Positions 22,140 through 31,029 of a stretch of DNA of 35,521 nucleotides are shown piece after piece (within the stretch, counting starts at the first letter, position 1; each line of letters starts with the position of its first letter). Under the pieces are notes generated by a model, which was given only the letters and a program-made list of their open reading frames with translations, did not search any database and was not told the DNA's origin. Both the position numbers and the translations under genes were made by a program. The DNA is from an uncultured Oscillibacter sp. (lineage in GTDB: Bacteria; Bacillota; Clostridia; Oscillospirales; Oscillospiraceae). The stretch lies in contig UQMC01000001.1 in NCBI GenBank assembly GCA_900542115.1, positions 1 through 35,521 on the forward strand, given 5' to 3'.

Positions 22140-24134
22140 ATGCCGCATATTCAACAATTATCATCCCATGTCGCTGACCTCATCGCCGCCGGCGAGGTGG
22201 TGGAACGGCCTGCCTCCGTTGTTAAAGAGCTGGTGGAAAACGCCATTGACGCCGGGGCCTCCGCCATTGTGGTGGAGATACAGCGGGGCGGCATGGGCCT
22301 CATTCGGGTTACGGACAACGGCTGCGGCATCGCCCCGGACGAGCTGCCCACCGCGTTTCTGCGCCATGCCACCAGCAAGCTCCGCACGGAGGAGGACTTG
22401 GGGAAAATCGGAACGCTGGGCTTCCGGGGCGAGGCTCTGGCGGCCATTTCCGCTGTCAGCCGGGTGGACGTACTGACCCGGCAGAGTGAGGACGCCATCG
22501 GCGCGGCCATCCACGGTGAGGGCGGCGCGATGGGCCCCGTCCGGGAGGAGGGCGCTCCCGCAGGCACCACGATTCGCGTGGCGGACCTTTTTTACAACAC
22601 GCCGGCCCGGCTGAAATTCATGAAAAAGGACAGCGCGGAGACTGCCGCCGTGGCGGGGCTCATGCAGCATTTAGCGCTGAGCCACCCGGATATTTCCTTC
22701 AAATTCATCAAGGACGGACAGGAAACGCTGCATACGCCCGGCGACGGGAAGCTGGAGTCCGCCGTTTACGCGGCGCTGGGCCGGGAGTTTGCCAAAACGC
22801 TGGTGCCGGTGGAGGGCCGGGGCGGCGACATTACGGTGCAGGGTTTTGTCACCGCGCCGGTAAACGGCCGGGGTTCCCGCTCCATGCAGGTGTTTTTTGT
22901 CAATGGCCGGTTCATCAAGTCCCAGCTTTTAACGGCGGCGCTGGAGGAGGGCTACCGCAACCAGCTTCTCAAGGGCCGCTTCCCCGGCTGTGTGCTGGAG
23001 GTGACGCTGCCGGTCACGGCGGTGGATGTCAACGTCCACCCCGCGAAAACGCAGGTGAAATTCGCCCGGGAGCACGAGGTGTTCGAGGCGGTGTACCACA
23101 CGGTCATGGACGCGCTGGAGGCCCGGGGCGGCGCAGTGACGCGACCGGCAAATCCGCCGCAGCAGGTGCAAAATCCAAGGCAGGACTTCTTTCAGTCCAT
23201 GGACGTCAAGACGTACCGGGAGCAGGGCGGAAAGCCCGCCCCCACGCCTCAGCCGCCCAAACCGGAGAGCCGGGCCGCCTTCGGCGTGCAACCGATCTCC
23301 GCGCCGGAGCCGGTAAGGCCCACATGGAACACGGAATGGCGCTCCGCCGCCAAGGTGTCGGACAGCGTGCAGCCGGTCTGGCCGCCCAGAGGAATGGCAA
23401 AGGCCCCCGGCTCCGCCTTGGGGAAGGCGCCGGCCTCCGTGACCGCCCCGGCAGCGGCGGCAGAGCGGGAACAGCTGCCTGCGCCGCGGCCCTTTGTACC
23501 GGCAATTCCCGCCGCGCCCGCACCGCAGGCGTCCATGGAGCTGCCGGGTCAGGAAACGGTGCTGCCCCACGAGGCACCGTGGCGCATTGTGGGCGAGGTG
23601 CTGCACACCTACATCGTCTGCGAGGATGAGAGCGGCAATGTCTGGCTCATTGATAAGCATGCCGCCCATGAGCGGGTGAACTTTGACCGGCTGATGGCGG
23701 CCAAGGAGCCGCCCATGCGGCAGACGCTTTTGCAGCCCATCGCTGTAGAGCCGGGACGGGAGGATGCCGCTCTGCTGCTGGAAAATTTGGAGCTGCTGGA
23801 GCAGCTCGGCTTTGGGTGCGAGGATTTTGGCGATGGCGCGATTCTCGTGCGGGAGATCCCGGCGGATATGGACGCGGCGGACACCGCCGCCACGCTGGAG
23901 GAGCTGGCCCAAAAGCTGCGCTCCGGCCAGAGCCCGGACGAGAAGCGGGAGGCGCTGCTGCACACCATGGCCTGCAAGGCCGCCATCAAGGGCGGCTGGA
24001 CCAGCGACCCTGCTGAGCTGCGGGTGCTGGTGGAGAAGGTGCAGAGCGGCGAGGTCCGTTACTGCCCCCACGGCCGACCGGTGGTGGTCAAGGTTTCCAA
24101 GTATGAGCTGGAGAAGCTGTTCAAGCGCGCATAA
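22140..24134 (+). CDS. mutL: DNA mismatch repair endonuclease MutL
   Basis: 664 residues. The GHKL ATPase motifs are ELVENAIDAGA, DNGCGI, TLGFRGEAL and FYNTPARLKF. A Pro/Ala-rich linker spans about 335-470. The C-terminal domain carries the endonuclease-type metal sites: DKHAAHERVNFD (505-516), ACKAAIKGG and CPHGRP (642-647). The last acidic position of the DQHA-x2-E-x4-E motif is Asp here. No MutH is expected in such organisms, so this MutL should nick DNA itself. The ATG follows AAGGAG, which overlaps the stop of the CPBP gene. Confidence 0.95.
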   Translation: MPHIQQLSSHVADLIAAGEVVERPASVVKELVENAIDAGASAIVVEIQRGGMGLIRVTDNGCGIAPDELPTAFLRHATSKLRTEEDLGKIGTLGFRGEALAAISAVSRVDVLTRQSEDAIGAAIHGEGGAMGPVREEGAPAGTTIRVADLFYNTPARLKFMKKDSAETAAVAGLMQHLALSHPDISFKFIKDGQETLHTPGDGKLESAVYAALGREFAKTLVPVEGRGGDITVQGFVTAPVNGRGSRSMQVFFVNGRFIKSQLLTAALEEGYRNQLLKGRFPGCVLEVTLPVTAVDVNVHPAKTQVKFAREHEVFEAVYHTVMDALEARGGAVTRPANPPQQVQNPRQDFFQSMDVKTYREQGGKPAPTPQPPKPESRAAFGVQPISAPEPVRPTWNTEWRSAAKVSDSVQPVWPPRGMAKAPGSALGKAPASVTAPAAAAEREQLPAPRPFVPAIPAAPAPQASMELPGQETVLPHEAPWRIVGEVLHTYIVCEDESGNVWLIDKHAAHERVNFDRLMAAKEPPMRQTLLQPIAVEPGREDAALLLENLELLEQLGFGCEDFGDGAILVREIPADMDAADTAATLEELAQKLRSGQSPDEKREALLHTMACKAAIKGGWTSDPAELRVLVEKVQSGEVRYCPHGRPVVVKVSKYELEKLFKRA

Positions 24135-24154
24135 TGGCTGAAAGGAAAACAAAA

Positions 24155-24748
24155 ATGAAGCTGCTGTTTGTAAATTGCTGTATCAGCCGCCGGGGCGCGG
24201 GCTCCCGTACCCATGCCTTGGCGGAGGCGTTTTTGGCCGCCTTCCGGGCGGCGCATCCCGACGCGGCGGAGGAGGAGATAACGCCGGAAACGCTGTTGGC
24301 CCTGAAGCCATTTGACGCGGCGCTGCTGCAAAAGCGGGACGCGCTGGCGGAGGCCGGGAATTTTGACGCCTCGGTGTATGCGCTGGCCCGGCAGTTCCGG
24401 GAGGCGGACGCCGTTGTGGTGGCGGCGCCGTTCTGGGACCTCAGCTATCCGGCGGCCCTGCGGACGTATATCGAGTATATTTCCGCCGTTGGGTTGACCT
24501 ATCGCTATACCGAGGCGGGCTGCTGCGGCGACTGCGCCGCGCAATGGCTGGTGTATCTCACCAGCGGCGGCGATGTGGAGCGGGAGGACAGCATCGGTGT
24601 GCTCCACTGGCGGCAGTTAGCCGCCATGTTCGGTATTCCGAAATTTGACTATGTGTTTGCCGGCGGGCTGGACGCGCACCCGGAGACCGCCGGAGAGACG
24701 CTGACCGCCGCCCGGAGCCTTGCGGAGACGCTGGCACGGACACTTTGA
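24155..24748 (+). CDS. NAD(P)H-dependent flavin oxidoreductase, flavodoxin fold
   Basis: 197 residues. The N-terminus FVNCCISRRGAGSRTHALAE forms the flavin-phosphate loop, and APFWDLSYPAALRTYIEYI is the typical quinone-reductase/azoreductase segment. It probably uses FMN or FAD to reduce quinones, azo compounds or similar electrophiles. A start at 24134 would overlap the mutL stop; the internal ATG at 24155 is preferred because AAAGGA lies 8 bases upstream and the sequence matches relatives from MKLLF. It lies in the mutL-miaA operon with no evident functional tie. Confidence 0.85.
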   Translation: MKLLFVNCCISRRGAGSRTHALAEAFLAAFRAAHPDAAEEEITPETLLALKPFDAALLQKRDALAEAGNFDASVYALARQFREADAVVVAAPFWDLSYPAALRTYIEYISAVGLTYRYTEAGCCGDCAAQWLVYLTSGGDVEREDSIGVLHWRQLAAMFGIPKFDYVFAGGLDAHPETAGETLTAARSLAETLARTL

Positions 24749-24768
24749 GCACGGAGAGGAGAACACCT

Positions 24769-25716
24769 GTGGAGCGACGGAAGGTGATTTGCGTTGTCGG
24801 CCCAACGGCCTGCGGAAAAACCACGCTGGGCGTTCTGCTGGCTAAAAAATACGGCGGCGAGGTGGTCTCCGCCGACTCCATGCAGATTTACCGGGGCATG
24901 ACTATCGGCACCGCCGCCCCCACGGAGGCGGAGATGCAGGGTGTACCGCACCACATGATCGCCGTGGCGGACCCGGCGGAGCAGTGGAGCGCCGCGGAAT
25001 ATGTGCAGCGGGCTACGCCGGTGGTGGACGATATTCTGGCCCGGGGCAGGCTGCCGGTGATCGTAGGCGGCACGGGGCTGTGGATGGACACTCTGCTTCG
25101 TGGACACGGCTTTGCCAAGGGCAGTGCCGGCGGCGCAGTCCGCCGGGAGCTGGAGACCCGTTTCGAACAGGAGGGTATCGAGCCGCTGCTCGCAGAGCTG
25201 CGGCAGGTGGACCCGGACAGCGCAGTGCGCCTCCACCCTGCCGACACGAAGCGGATTTTGCGGGCGCTGGAGGTCTACCGGGAGACCGGACAGACCATCA
25301 CGGCCCACAATGCGGCGACACAGGCGATGCCTGACCGCTACAGCGCCGTAAAAATAGGGCTGCGGTTCGCGGACCGGGAGGATATGAAGGCGCTCATTGA
25401 CCGCCGGGTGGATAAAATGGCGGCGGAAGGGCTGCTGACGGAGGTCCGCGCCCTGCTGGACCGGGGCCTGCCAAAAAACGCCACCGCCATGCAGGCTATC
25501 GGCTACAAGGAGTTTTTGGGCGTGCTGGACGGTACGCTGACAGAGCCGGAGGCGCTGGAGCTGGTAAAGCTCCGCTCCCGGCAATATGCAAAGCGGCAGC
25601 TTACCTGGCTGCGCCGCGATCAAGACATTCATTGGATCGAATGGGGAAAGCAGCGGGATTTTGCCCGCGCACTACAGATTTCAACAGAAATTTTGGCTGC
25701 CTCTGGTTTAGGATAA
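24769..25716 (+). CDS. miaA: tRNA dimethylallyltransferase
   Basis: 315 residues. MiaA adds a dimethylallyl group to A37 of tRNAs reading codons that start with U. Motifs: P-loop GPTACGKT (11-18), SADSMQIYRGM with the catalytic Asp, VGGTGLWMDTLL, DTKRILRALEVYRETG, AIGYKEFLGVL and RQYAKRQLTWLRRD. The GTG at 24769, 7 bases after AGGAG, is chosen over the TTG at 24745, which overlaps the previous gene. The product is the substrate of MiaB encoded 7 kb upstream. hfq follows, as in many bacteria. Confidence 0.95.
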   Translation: MERRKVICVVGPTACGKTTLGVLLAKKYGGEVVSADSMQIYRGMTIGTAAPTEAEMQGVPHHMIAVADPAEQWSAAEYVQRATPVVDDILARGRLPVIVGGTGLWMDTLLRGHGFAKGSAGGAVRRELETRFEQEGIEPLLAELRQVDPDSAVRLHPADTKRILRALEVYRETGQTITAHNAATQAMPDRYSAVKIGLRFADREDMKALIDRRVDKMAAEGLLTEVRALLDRGLPKNATAMQAIGYKEFLGVLDGTLTEPEALELVKLRSRQYAKRQLTWLRRDQDIHWIEWGKQRDFARALQISTEILAASGLG

Positions 25717-25765
25717 AACCGGGGGCGGACTGCCGCTCCCAAATATAAAGAAGGAGCGGATCAAG

Positions 25766-26005
25766 ATGCAAAAGAAAGTAAATTTACAGGACCTATTCCT
25801 CCTGCGGGCAAGAGGGGACCGGCTGAATGTCACCGTGTTTTTGATGAACGGTTTTCAGATGCGCGGCATTATCACGGGGTATGACCCCTTTGTGGTGGTG
25901 CTGGACACGGACGGTAAACAGCAGGTCATTTATAAGCACGCCATCTCCACCATTGTGCCCATCCGGCCGGTGGAGCTGCGGGAGGCGGAGGAGCCTGTAC
26001 CGTAA
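25766..26005 (+). CDS. hfq: RNA chaperone Hfq
   Basis: 79 residues. Sm1 motif region NVTVFLMNGFQMRGIITGYDPFVVVLD; Sm2 motif IYKHAIST, which contributes the uridine-binding proximal pocket. It is a hexameric RNA-binding protein that helps small RNAs pair with mRNAs. The acidic tail after VPIRP is very short. It has a GAAGGAG ribosome-binding site and lies directly after miaA. Confidence 0.95.
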   Translation: MQKKVNLQDLFLLRARGDRLNVTVFLMNGFQMRGIITGYDPFVVVLDTDGKQQVIYKHAISTIVPIRPVELREAEEPVP

Positions 26006-26020
26006 TACATAAGAGGTCAC

Positions 26021-27319
26021 ATGAAAAACAGCTCGCTTACAAGTAAATTGCTGGCAGCGGCGTTGACGCTGGGGGTCCTGGCCTATTTCGGCGTGCAGAT
26101 CTACCGCTATGTGGACGATCCCTTCTCCACCACGCTGGTCTACAGCTACCGGGTGGAGGATACGCTGGACATCAGCGGCTATATGGTCCGGCAGGAGCAG
26201 GTGCTCACCGGGGAATCCGGGGGACTGATGCGCCTGCAGAAAAACGAGGGGGAGCGGGTCAGCACCGGCGGCGTCATTGCCTCGGTCTATGCCGATCAAG
26301 CGTCGCTGGACCGGCAGAACGAGATGGAAACGCTGAATGACCGAATTGCCCAGTTGGAATACGCGCAGGAGACCATGCTGGGCGCGGAGGTCACGCTGAA
26401 GCTGGACAACCAGATATCCCGGACGCTGCTGGATTACCGCGCCGCGCTGGCGGCAGGGCGGCTGGATGCGGCGGAGGGTCGGGGGCAGGAGCTTCGCTCC
26501 CTTGTTTTGAAGCGGGATTACACCTATTCCGGCACCGAGGACCTCAGCGGACAGATCAGCGAGCTGAAGACGCAGTTACAGACTCTTCGAAAGCAGGCGG
26601 CAAGCTCCGTAAAAACCATTAAGTCACCGCGCTCCGGGCTGTTTTCCGCCGTGGTGGATGGGTATGAGAGCGTTCTGACGCCGGAGAGTCTTGACACGCT
26701 GACGCCCTCCGGACTGGACACTCTGACAGCGGGGGAAATCCCCGCCAATACCGGAAAACTGATTTTGGGTGATAGCTGGTACTATGCCGGGACGCTGTCC
26801 GCCAAGGACGCGGAAACGCTGAAGAACCGCAGCAGCCACATGACGGGCAGCGAGCGGCTGTACCTCCGGTTCACGAAAAATGTGGACCGTGATTTAGAGG
26901 TAGAGCTGGTATCCATCGGACAGGAGGAAAACGGACGCTGTGTGGCGGTGTTCCGCGGCAATACATATCTGCAGGAGTTGACGCTGCTGCGCCGCCAGAG
27001 CGCGGAGATCGTGCTGGACAGCACGGACGGTATCCGCGTCCCCCGTGCGGCGCTGCGGTCCGCAGTCCGCGAGGTGACGGAGACGGACCCTGAAACAGAA
27101 GAGGAAACTACAAAGCAGGTCAGCGTCACCGGCATATACTGCGTTTCCGGCGCCAAGGCCGTATTCAAGCCGGTGGAGGTGCTCTATACCGGCGAGGATT
27201 ACGCGGTGGTGCGAACCACGGCGGACGCCGAGGCAGAGAAGCTAAGGCTCCGTCCGGGGGACGAGGTCATTGTGGCGGCCCGGGACCTGTATGACGGAAA
27301 GGTCATCACTTCATCATAA
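26021..27319 (+). CDS. HlyD-like membrane-fusion protein of the division cluster
   Basis: 432 residues. One N-terminal membrane helix (about 7-27) is followed by a biotinyl-lipoyl-like half (SGYMVRQEQVL, EGERVSTGGVIASVY), a coiled-coil section (about 95-195) and a second lipoyl half (KTIKSPRSGLFSAVVDGYES). A beta-rich C-terminal region ends the protein. This is the fold of HlyD/MacA adaptors. In Clostridia such proteins commonly sit beside yggS, sepF and divIVA, as here, without a transporter gene. A role in envelope or septum biology is likely but unproven. Confidence 0.8.
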   Translation: MKNSSLTSKLLAAALTLGVLAYFGVQIYRYVDDPFSTTLVYSYRVEDTLDISGYMVRQEQVLTGESGGLMRLQKNEGERVSTGGVIASVYADQASLDRQNEMETLNDRIAQLEYAQETMLGAEVTLKLDNQISRTLLDYRAALAAGRLDAAEGRGQELRSLVLKRDYTYSGTEDLSGQISELKTQLQTLRKQAASSVKTIKSPRSGLFSAVVDGYESVLTPESLDTLTPSGLDTLTAGEIPANTGKLILGDSWYYAGTLSAKDAETLKNRSSHMTGSERLYLRFTKNVDRDLEVELVSIGQEENGRCVAVFRGNTYLQELTLLRRQSAEIVLDSTDGIRVPRAALRSAVREVTETDPETEEETTKQVSVTGIYCVSGAKAVFKPVEVLYTGEDYAVVRTTADAEAEKLRLRPGDEVIVAARDLYDGKVITSS

Positions 27320-27340
27320 AGAGAGAAAGAAGGAGCGTTT

Positions 27341-28036
27341 ATGTCGATTCAGGAAAATATCGCGGAGATTCGCCGGCGGATTGCCGTAGCCTGTGCGGAG
27401 TGCGGGCGGGACCCAAAGGAGATCACGCTGGTGGGCGCCAGCAAAATGAACGACGCTGCCGCCTGCCGGGAGGCTATTGCCGCAGGCATTGATGTGCTGG
27501 GTGAAAACCGGGTGCAGGAGATGACGGAAAAGCTGGCGCAGGGCGCATACGAGGGCGCCCCCCTCCACTTCATCGGCCATCTTCAGCGCAACAAGGTCAA
27601 GCAGGTGGTCGGCAAGGCGGCGCTGATTCAGTCCGTCGGTTCCCTGCCGCTGCTGGAGGCCGTTGAAAAAGAGGCGGAAAAGCAGGGCATTGTGCAGGAT
27701 ATTCTGCTGGAGGTCAACATCGGCGGCGAGGAGGCCAAGAGCGGCTTTGCACCCGCCGAGCTGACCGGCGCGGCGGAGGCGGCGCTGCAGATGGCGCATA
27801 TCCGGGTCCGGGGTCTGATGACCATTCCGCCCGCAGACAGCGACCGGGAGACAAATATGCGGTATTTTCAGGAGGTACGGGCACTTTTTGTTGACATCAA
27901 CGAAAAAATGTTCCATAATAAATTAAAATGTCTCTCCATGGGAATGAGCGGCGATTTTGAGGATGCCATCCGAAGCGGCGCTACCATGGTCCGCGTGGGT
28001 ACCGCTATTTTCGGCGCCCGGCATTATCCCACTTGA
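27341..28036 (+). CDS. yggS: YggS/PLPBP pyridoxal-phosphate homeostasis protein
   Basis: 231 residues, single alanine-racemase-N-like barrel. Lys35 in VGASKMN is the expected PLP-binding lysine. LGENRVQEMTEK, HFIGHLQRNKVK and LSMGMSGDFEDAI-x-GATMVRVGTAIFG are classic family stretches. It buffers PLP and affects amino-acid metabolism. It is near-universal upstream of sepF in Firmicutes; the spacing here is 17 bases. Confidence 0.94.
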   Translation: MSIQENIAEIRRRIAVACAECGRDPKEITLVGASKMNDAAACREAIAAGIDVLGENRVQEMTEKLAQGAYEGAPLHFIGHLQRNKVKQVVGKAALIQSVGSLPLLEAVEKEAEKQGIVQDILLEVNIGGEEAKSGFAPAELTGAAEAALQMAHIRVRGLMTIPPADSDRETNMRYFQEVRALFVDINEKMFHNKLKCLSMGMSGDFEDAIRSGATMVRVGTAIFGARHYPT

Positions 28037-28053
28037 TTTCAGGAGGTTCCGTC

Positions 28054-28485
28054 ATGGGCATTTTGGATGAGCTGAAGAAGCTGACCCATCCTTACGACGA
28101 TGAGGATGAGGAATATGAGGAGTTGGAGGAGCCCCGTGAGCGCTCCTTTGACGAGCGCCGCAACAAGGCGGAGGATCGCCGCAATAAGGTTGTGAATATC
28201 CACGCTACCACACAACTGAAGGTAGTGCTGGTGAAGCCGGACCGCTTTGAAAATGCGTCCGAGATCGCCGACCAGCTTAAGGACAAGCGGACGGTGGTGC
28301 TGAATTTGGAGTCCACCAACAAGGATGTGGCCCGGCGGCTCATTGATTTCCTCTCCGGTGTGGCCTATGCCGGCGAGGGCAAGATCAAAAAGGTGGCGGC
28401 CAACACCTATATCATCACCCCTTACCATGTGGAGCTGGAGGGTGATCTCATCGATGAGCTGGAAAGCAACGGCTTGTATTTTTAA
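28054..28485 (+). CDS. sepF: Cell division protein SepF
   Basis: 143 residues. The N-terminal MGILDELKKL amphipathic helix would bind the membrane. A very acidic, disordered linker (DDEDEEYEELEE) follows, then the DUF552 core from about 55 (LKVVLVKPDRFENASEIADQL, VVLNLESTNKDVARRLIDFLSG). SepF forms rings that tether FtsZ to the membrane. The start follows AGGAGGT by 6 bases. Confidence 0.94.
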   Translation: MGILDELKKLTHPYDDEDEEYEELEEPRERSFDERRNKAEDRRNKVVNIHATTQLKVVLVKPDRFENASEIADQLKDKRTVVLNLESTNKDVARRLIDFLSGVAYAGEGKIKKVAANTYIITPYHVELEGDLIDELESNGLYF

Positions 28486-28503
28486 GCGGGGAGGACATCG
28501 GAT

Positions 28504-29214
28504 ATGCTGACACCTCAGGAGGTTTCTACCCATTCATTTTCCAAGGCGTCCTTCGGCGGCTACAATATGGCCATGGTGGACGAATTTTTAGACGAGCTGA
28601 CGGACGATTATACCGCCCTTTATAAAGAGAACGCGGCTCTGAAGGCCAAGCTGAAGGTGCTGGTGGAGAAGGTGGAGGAATACCGCGCCACCGAGGATTC
28701 CATGCGGGCTACCCTGCTCACCGCGCAGCGGATGGCGGACTCCATTGTAAAGGAGGCCGAGCAGAAGCGGGATCAGATGATGACGCAGGCGGAGATCGAC
28801 GCGAAGCTGAAGATCAACTGCCTGAAAAACGAGGCTATCGCCGCAGAGGAGCGTCTGCGCCGGGGCAAGGAGGAACTGGAAAAATTCTCCGCTGCGGTCC
28901 GGGCTGTGTGCGATAAGGAGATTCAGCTCCTGGAGCAGCTTCCCCAACTGCCGGTGGAAACGGAGCCGGAAGCGGCGGATGCCGCAGATTCTGTGCAGGA
29001 GATCGAGGACAATGTGATGGCGGCGTTCAACGCCGGCGACCCTGTCGCCCCGGAGGCGGCGCCCGCAGAAGCGGAGGAGAAGGCACCCGCAGAGCCGGAA
29101 GCGGAGTCTGCGGCGCCTGCGGAAGCGGCAGACCCCTTTGCGGACCTGTCCGCCACCCGCCAGATCAATCTGGACGAACTGAAATTCGGCCGTAATTACA
29201 ATAACAATGACTGA
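28504..29214 (+). CDS. divIVA: DivIVA-domain protein
   Basis: 236 residues. The N-terminal DivIVA signature FSKASFGGYNMAMVDEFLDEL (about 12-32) is followed by coiled coil to about 145. A long Ala/Glu/Pro-rich acidic linker (about 150-215) and a short conserved-looking tail ending FGRNYNNND complete it. The family senses negative membrane curvature and organises poles and septa. It lies 18 bases after sepF, last gene of the division cluster. Confidence 0.92.
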   Translation: MLTPQEVSTHSFSKASFGGYNMAMVDEFLDELTDDYTALYKENAALKAKLKVLVEKVEEYRATEDSMRATLLTAQRMADSIVKEAEQKRDQMMTQAEIDAKLKINCLKNEAIAAEERLRRGKEELEKFSAAVRAVCDKEIQLLEQLPQLPVETEPEAADAADSVQEIEDNVMAAFNAGDPVAPEAAPAEAEEKAPAEPEAESAAPAEAADPFADLSATRQINLDELKFGRNYNNND

Positions 29215-29215
29215 G

Positions 29216-29250
29216 AAAAGCGGCTTTTCAATTTGAAAAGCCGTTTTTTG
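29216..29250 (+). terminator. Intrinsic terminator after divIVA
   Basis: CGGCTTTTCA (29221-29230) pairs with TGAAAAGCCG (29234-29243) and is followed by six T. It ends the transcription unit carrying hfq to divIVA. Confidence 0.85.
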
Positions 29251-29267
29251 TCATAAAGGAGGAGCTT

Positions 29268-30149
29268 ATGGACAAGCAGACGCCCATTATCGCCTTTCTC
29301 TACGATTTTGATAAGACCCTGTGCACCACGGACATGGAGGACTATGCCTTTATCCCGGCGCTGGGCTACACCCCAGCGGAGTTTTGGGCCAAGGCCAACA
29401 GCTTTGGCTGGAGCAACCGCATGGATGGCCTGCTGGCCTATATGTACACCATGATTCAAGAGTGTGCCGCCCAGAGCATCAAGCTGGACCGGGCCTTCCT
29501 CAACCGCTGTGGAGCGTCGATTCAACTGTTCCCCGGTGTGCGGGAGTGGTTTGGGCGAATCAACGCCTTTGCCAAGAGTTTGGGCGTGCAGGTGGAGCAC
29601 TATGTCATCTCCTCCGGCCTGCGGGAGATCATCGAGGGCAGCGGCATCGCCCATGAGTTCCGAGAGATTTATGCCTGTGAATTTTACTACAACGGAAACG
29701 GTGATGCCTGCTGGCCGAAGCTGGACGTCAACTTCACCAACAAAACGCAGTTCGTTTACCGCATCAACAAGGGCATTCTGGACGTTTCCCGGGATAAGGA
29801 GCTCAATGACTCCATGCCGGACGATTCCAAGCGGGTCCCGTTTACCAATATGATCTACATTGGGGACGGACTTTCCGATGTCCCTTGCATGAAAATGATG
29901 CGGGCTTATGGCGGACAGGCCATCGCCGTATATCAGTCTGGCAACCGGCAGGGAGTGGAAAAGCTGCTGGCGGACGGTCGGGTGGATTTCATGTTCCCGG
30001 CGGATTACCGGGCGGGCACGGAGCTGGACCGCACCGTGCAGGATATTTTGCAGCGCATGGCTATTACGGACCGGCTGCTGGAGACGAATACCCACCAGCT
30101 CTGCAGCATCGGCAAGGGCGAACTGCCAAATCAGGTGGAGCTGTTTTGA
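29268..30149 (+). CDS. HAD-family phosphatase, phosphoserine-phosphatase-like
   Basis: 293 residues. The HAD motifs are complete: D13-x-D15 in YDFDKTL, Ser115/116 in YVISSG, Lys in FTNKTQ (159) and D200/D204 in YIGDGLSDVPC. A helical cap lies between motifs I and II. It should dephosphorylate a small molecule; the substrate cannot be told, although phosphoserine-like hydrolases share this layout. The ATG follows AAAGGAGG. A GC-rich hairpin (30162-30187, AGCGGCAGCGG/CCGCTGCCGCT, GCAA loop) follows the stop, with T-rich sequence 15 bases further. Confidence 0.88.
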   Translation: MDKQTPIIAFLYDFDKTLCTTDMEDYAFIPALGYTPAEFWAKANSFGWSNRMDGLLAYMYTMIQECAAQSIKLDRAFLNRCGASIQLFPGVREWFGRINAFAKSLGVQVEHYVISSGLREIIEGSGIAHEFREIYACEFYYNGNGDACWPKLDVNFTNKTQFVYRINKGILDVSRDKELNDSMPDDSKRVPFTNMIYIGDGLSDVPCMKMMRAYGGQAIAVYQSGNRQGVEKLLADGRVDFMFPADYRAGTELDRTVQDILQRMAITDRLLETNTHQLCSIGKGELPNQVELF

Positions 30150-30254
30150 CGGAATAATGAGAGCGGCAGCGGGCAACCGCTGCCGCTTCGGCTTGTTAAA
30201 AATTTTTTGGTCAGCAGCGAGAGCGAAAACATGGGGGATTTTGCGGAAAAATTC

Positions 30255-30296
30255 TTTACTTTTTGTATCCTGTTTGCTAAACTATACACTGTGTAT
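30255..30296 (+). promoter_or_regulatory. Promoter and palindromic operator of the XRE-MBOAT operon
   Basis: TTTACT (30255-30260), 17-base spacer, TAAACT (30278-30283). A perfect 13-base palindrome, ATACACTGTGTAT (30284-30296), lies on the expected transcription start, as a repressor operator would. The encoded XRE protein is the obvious candidate ligand. A GCCGGGGC/GCCCCGGC hairpin follows at 30308-30326 in the leader. Confidence 0.5.
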
Positions 30297-30345
30297 TGAC
30301 TAATTCGGCCGGGGCATTGCCCCGGCTGTTTCACGGAGGGAATCC

Positions 30346-31029
30346 ATGGCAACAGAATTTTCCAGAACGCTGTCCCTGCTGCGAAAGGAACGGGGCATCT
30401 CCCAGCGGACCGCCGCCGGAGACCTTGGGGTGTCGCAGGCGCTTTTGAGCCACTATGAAAACGGCATTCGGGAGCCGGGACTGGCGTTTGTGGTGCGGGT
30501 GTGCGACTACTACCATGTCTCCGCAGACTATATGCTGGGCCGGACGCTGGCCCGGGATGGCAGTATGCTGACAGCGGAGGAGGTTCTGGACATGGCGGAG
30601 CCGGGGAATATTCTGCAGGGCAGTGTGCTGGCTACGTTGCGGAGCAAGCTCCTTACCGGCGCTGTGGGCGTACTGTTCGGGCTTTTGGGAAAGCTGGGAG
30701 ACAAGGCTGCCATCAACGCCGCAGCGGACAGCCTGAGCTGTCAGATCTACCTTCTGTACCGCCAGCTCCACCGGGCGGCGGGGGGCAGCGCGGATTATTT
30801 TGCACTGCCGGAGGAGGACTGCGCAGCGGGAATCGCGGCCTCCGGTGCCTCGCTGGCGCAGGCGGAATATGCCCGGGCTATCCGGGAACGGGCAAGAGAG
30901 AAGGCGGAGTTCCCCGACTTGTCCCATGAGGCGGTAAACGCCGCTTATCCCGGCCGGAGTCAGGGCTTTATTCAGGTCCTCAGCACGGCGGACGGACAGC
31001 TCAGCCATCTGAACCAGACAGAGCGATGA
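30346..31029 (+). CDS. XRE-family transcriptional regulator
   Basis: 227 residues. The N-terminal helix-turn-helix is clear (about 6-65: LSLLRKERGISQRTAAGDLGVSQALLSHYENGIREPGL). The remainder is helical and contains no motif I recognise; DKAAINAAADSLSCQIYLLYRQLHRAAG suggests a dimer or ligand domain. Its stop overlaps the start of the acyltransferase gene (ATGA), so it probably regulates and is co-transcribed with the surface-modification pair. A palindrome upstream may be its binding site. Confidence 0.85.
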   Translation: MATEFSRTLSLLRKERGISQRTAAGDLGVSQALLSHYENGIREPGLAFVVRVCDYYHVSADYMLGRTLARDGSMLTAEEVLDMAEPGNILQGSVLATLRSKLLTGAVGVLFGLLGKLGDKAAINAAADSLSCQIYLLYRQLHRAAGGSADYFALPEEDCAAGIAASGASLAQAEYARAIRERAREKAEFPDLSHEAVNAAYPGRSQGFIQVLSTADGQLSHLNQTER